DNA of 15,049 nucleotides. It comes from Erwinia sp. (GTDB taxonomy: Bacteria; Pseudomonadota; Gammaproteobacteria; Enterobacterales; Enterobacteriaceae). A model generated the notes under the pieces. It ran no database searches. It was not told where the DNA came from and saw nothing but the letters and a program-made list of their open reading frames with translations. The first letter of the stretch is position 1. Each line of letters opens with the position of its first letter. Both the position numbers and the translations under genes were made by a program. Where the stretch lies: positions 1-15,049 of the forward strand of contig DOOK01000030.1 of the NCBI GenBank assembly GCA_003512805.1, in the 5' to 3' direction. This document shows, piece after piece, positions 14,813 to 15,049 of the stretch.

Positions 14813-15049
14813 TGGCGGAATTATCAACATTATGGCCAGTGTACCTGGCTTATCTGCTGGGCACGCTGAGTCCCGGCCCCAGCAACCTGGCCATTATCAG
14901 CGTGGCGATGCGACAGGGCAGGCGGCCCGCGCTGGCACTGGCGGCTGGGGTTGTCAGTGGGTCGCTGTGCTGGGCGATACTGGCAGCGTGTGGCATAAGC
15001 ACGCTCCTGCTCGCCTGGTCGAAAGCGCTGATTGCAATCAAGTTTATTG
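14809..15049 (+). CDS. LysE/RhtB-family amino acid exporter (5' part)
   Basis: About 80 residues of an inner-membrane exporter, running off the window edge. Two adjacent in-frame ATG codons (14809 and 14812) can start it; MAELSTLWPVYLAYLLG from 14812 looks most natural. The family signature TLSPGPSNLAIISVAMRQGRRPALALAAGVVSG (18-50) has the conserved PGPxN and the following GRRxAL and G-x3-G spacing, and two further hydrophobic stretches are visible. LysE/RhtB proteins export lysine, arginine, homoserine, threonine, leucine or cysteine-type compounds by proton exchange; the substrate is not evident here. It is divergent from cydA. Confidence 0.82.
   Translation, partial: MMAELSTLWPVYLAYLLGTLSPGPSNLAIISVAMRQGRRPALALAAGVVSGSLCWAILAACGISTLLLAWSKALIAIKFI

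Overview
The window reads as chromosomal DNA of an enterobacterium (order Enterobacterales). The main evidence is an arn (pmrHFIJKLM) lipid A modification operon in canonical gene order with proteins that look orthologous to those of Escherichia coli, plus an E. coli-like FetAB pair. An OprB-type porin and a cyanide-insensitive-type bd oxidase nearby fit the Erwiniaceae (Pantoea/Erwinia-like) better than E. coli itself, but that placement is inference. No insertion sequences, tRNA or rRNA genes, CRISPR arrays or prophage genes were seen. Coding density is high except in one gap of about 700 bases.

Layout, left to right. Positions 1-6700 (+): arnB (3' part only), arnC, arnA, arnD, arnT, arnE, arnF, packed with overlapping stop/start codons (arnD-arnT alone has a 4-base gap). 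Together they make UDP-L-Ara4N, move it across the inner membrane on undecaprenyl phosphate and attach L-Ara4N to lipid A, the classic route to polymyxin and cationic peptide resistance. Positions 6763-9334 (+): a siderophore-family periplasmic binding protein, then fetA and fetB (ABC ATPase and permease). A pair of mutually exclusive hairpins lies between the binding protein and fetA. Positions 9361-10692 (-): an OprB-family porin converging on fetB, with a strong hairpin between the two stop codons.

Positions 10693-11037 are intergenic and hold a G-quadruplex motif, an inverted repeat and a strong terminator. Positions 11038-11292 (-): a CsbD/YqjD-like small membrane-anchored stress protein. 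Positions 11507-14112 (-): a cytochrome bd-type quinol oxidase operon (cydA, cydB and a 49-residue DUF2474-like small subunit) with the short form of CydA typical of cyanide-insensitive oxidases. Positions 14113-14808 are an AT-rich divergent regulatory region with no convincing gene until a possible 15-codon leader peptide. Positions 14809-15049 (+): the 5' part of a LysE/RhtB-family exporter, cut by the window edge.

Most genes are familiar families. The parts that deserve a second look are non-coding or contextual: the overlapping hairpins at the fetA ribosome binding site, a binding protein paired with a putative iron exporter, the G-quadruplex motif upstream of the porin, the LacI-type palindrome in the cydA-lysE gap, and a Lys/Arg-rich leader peptide whose stop codon overlaps the exporter's start.
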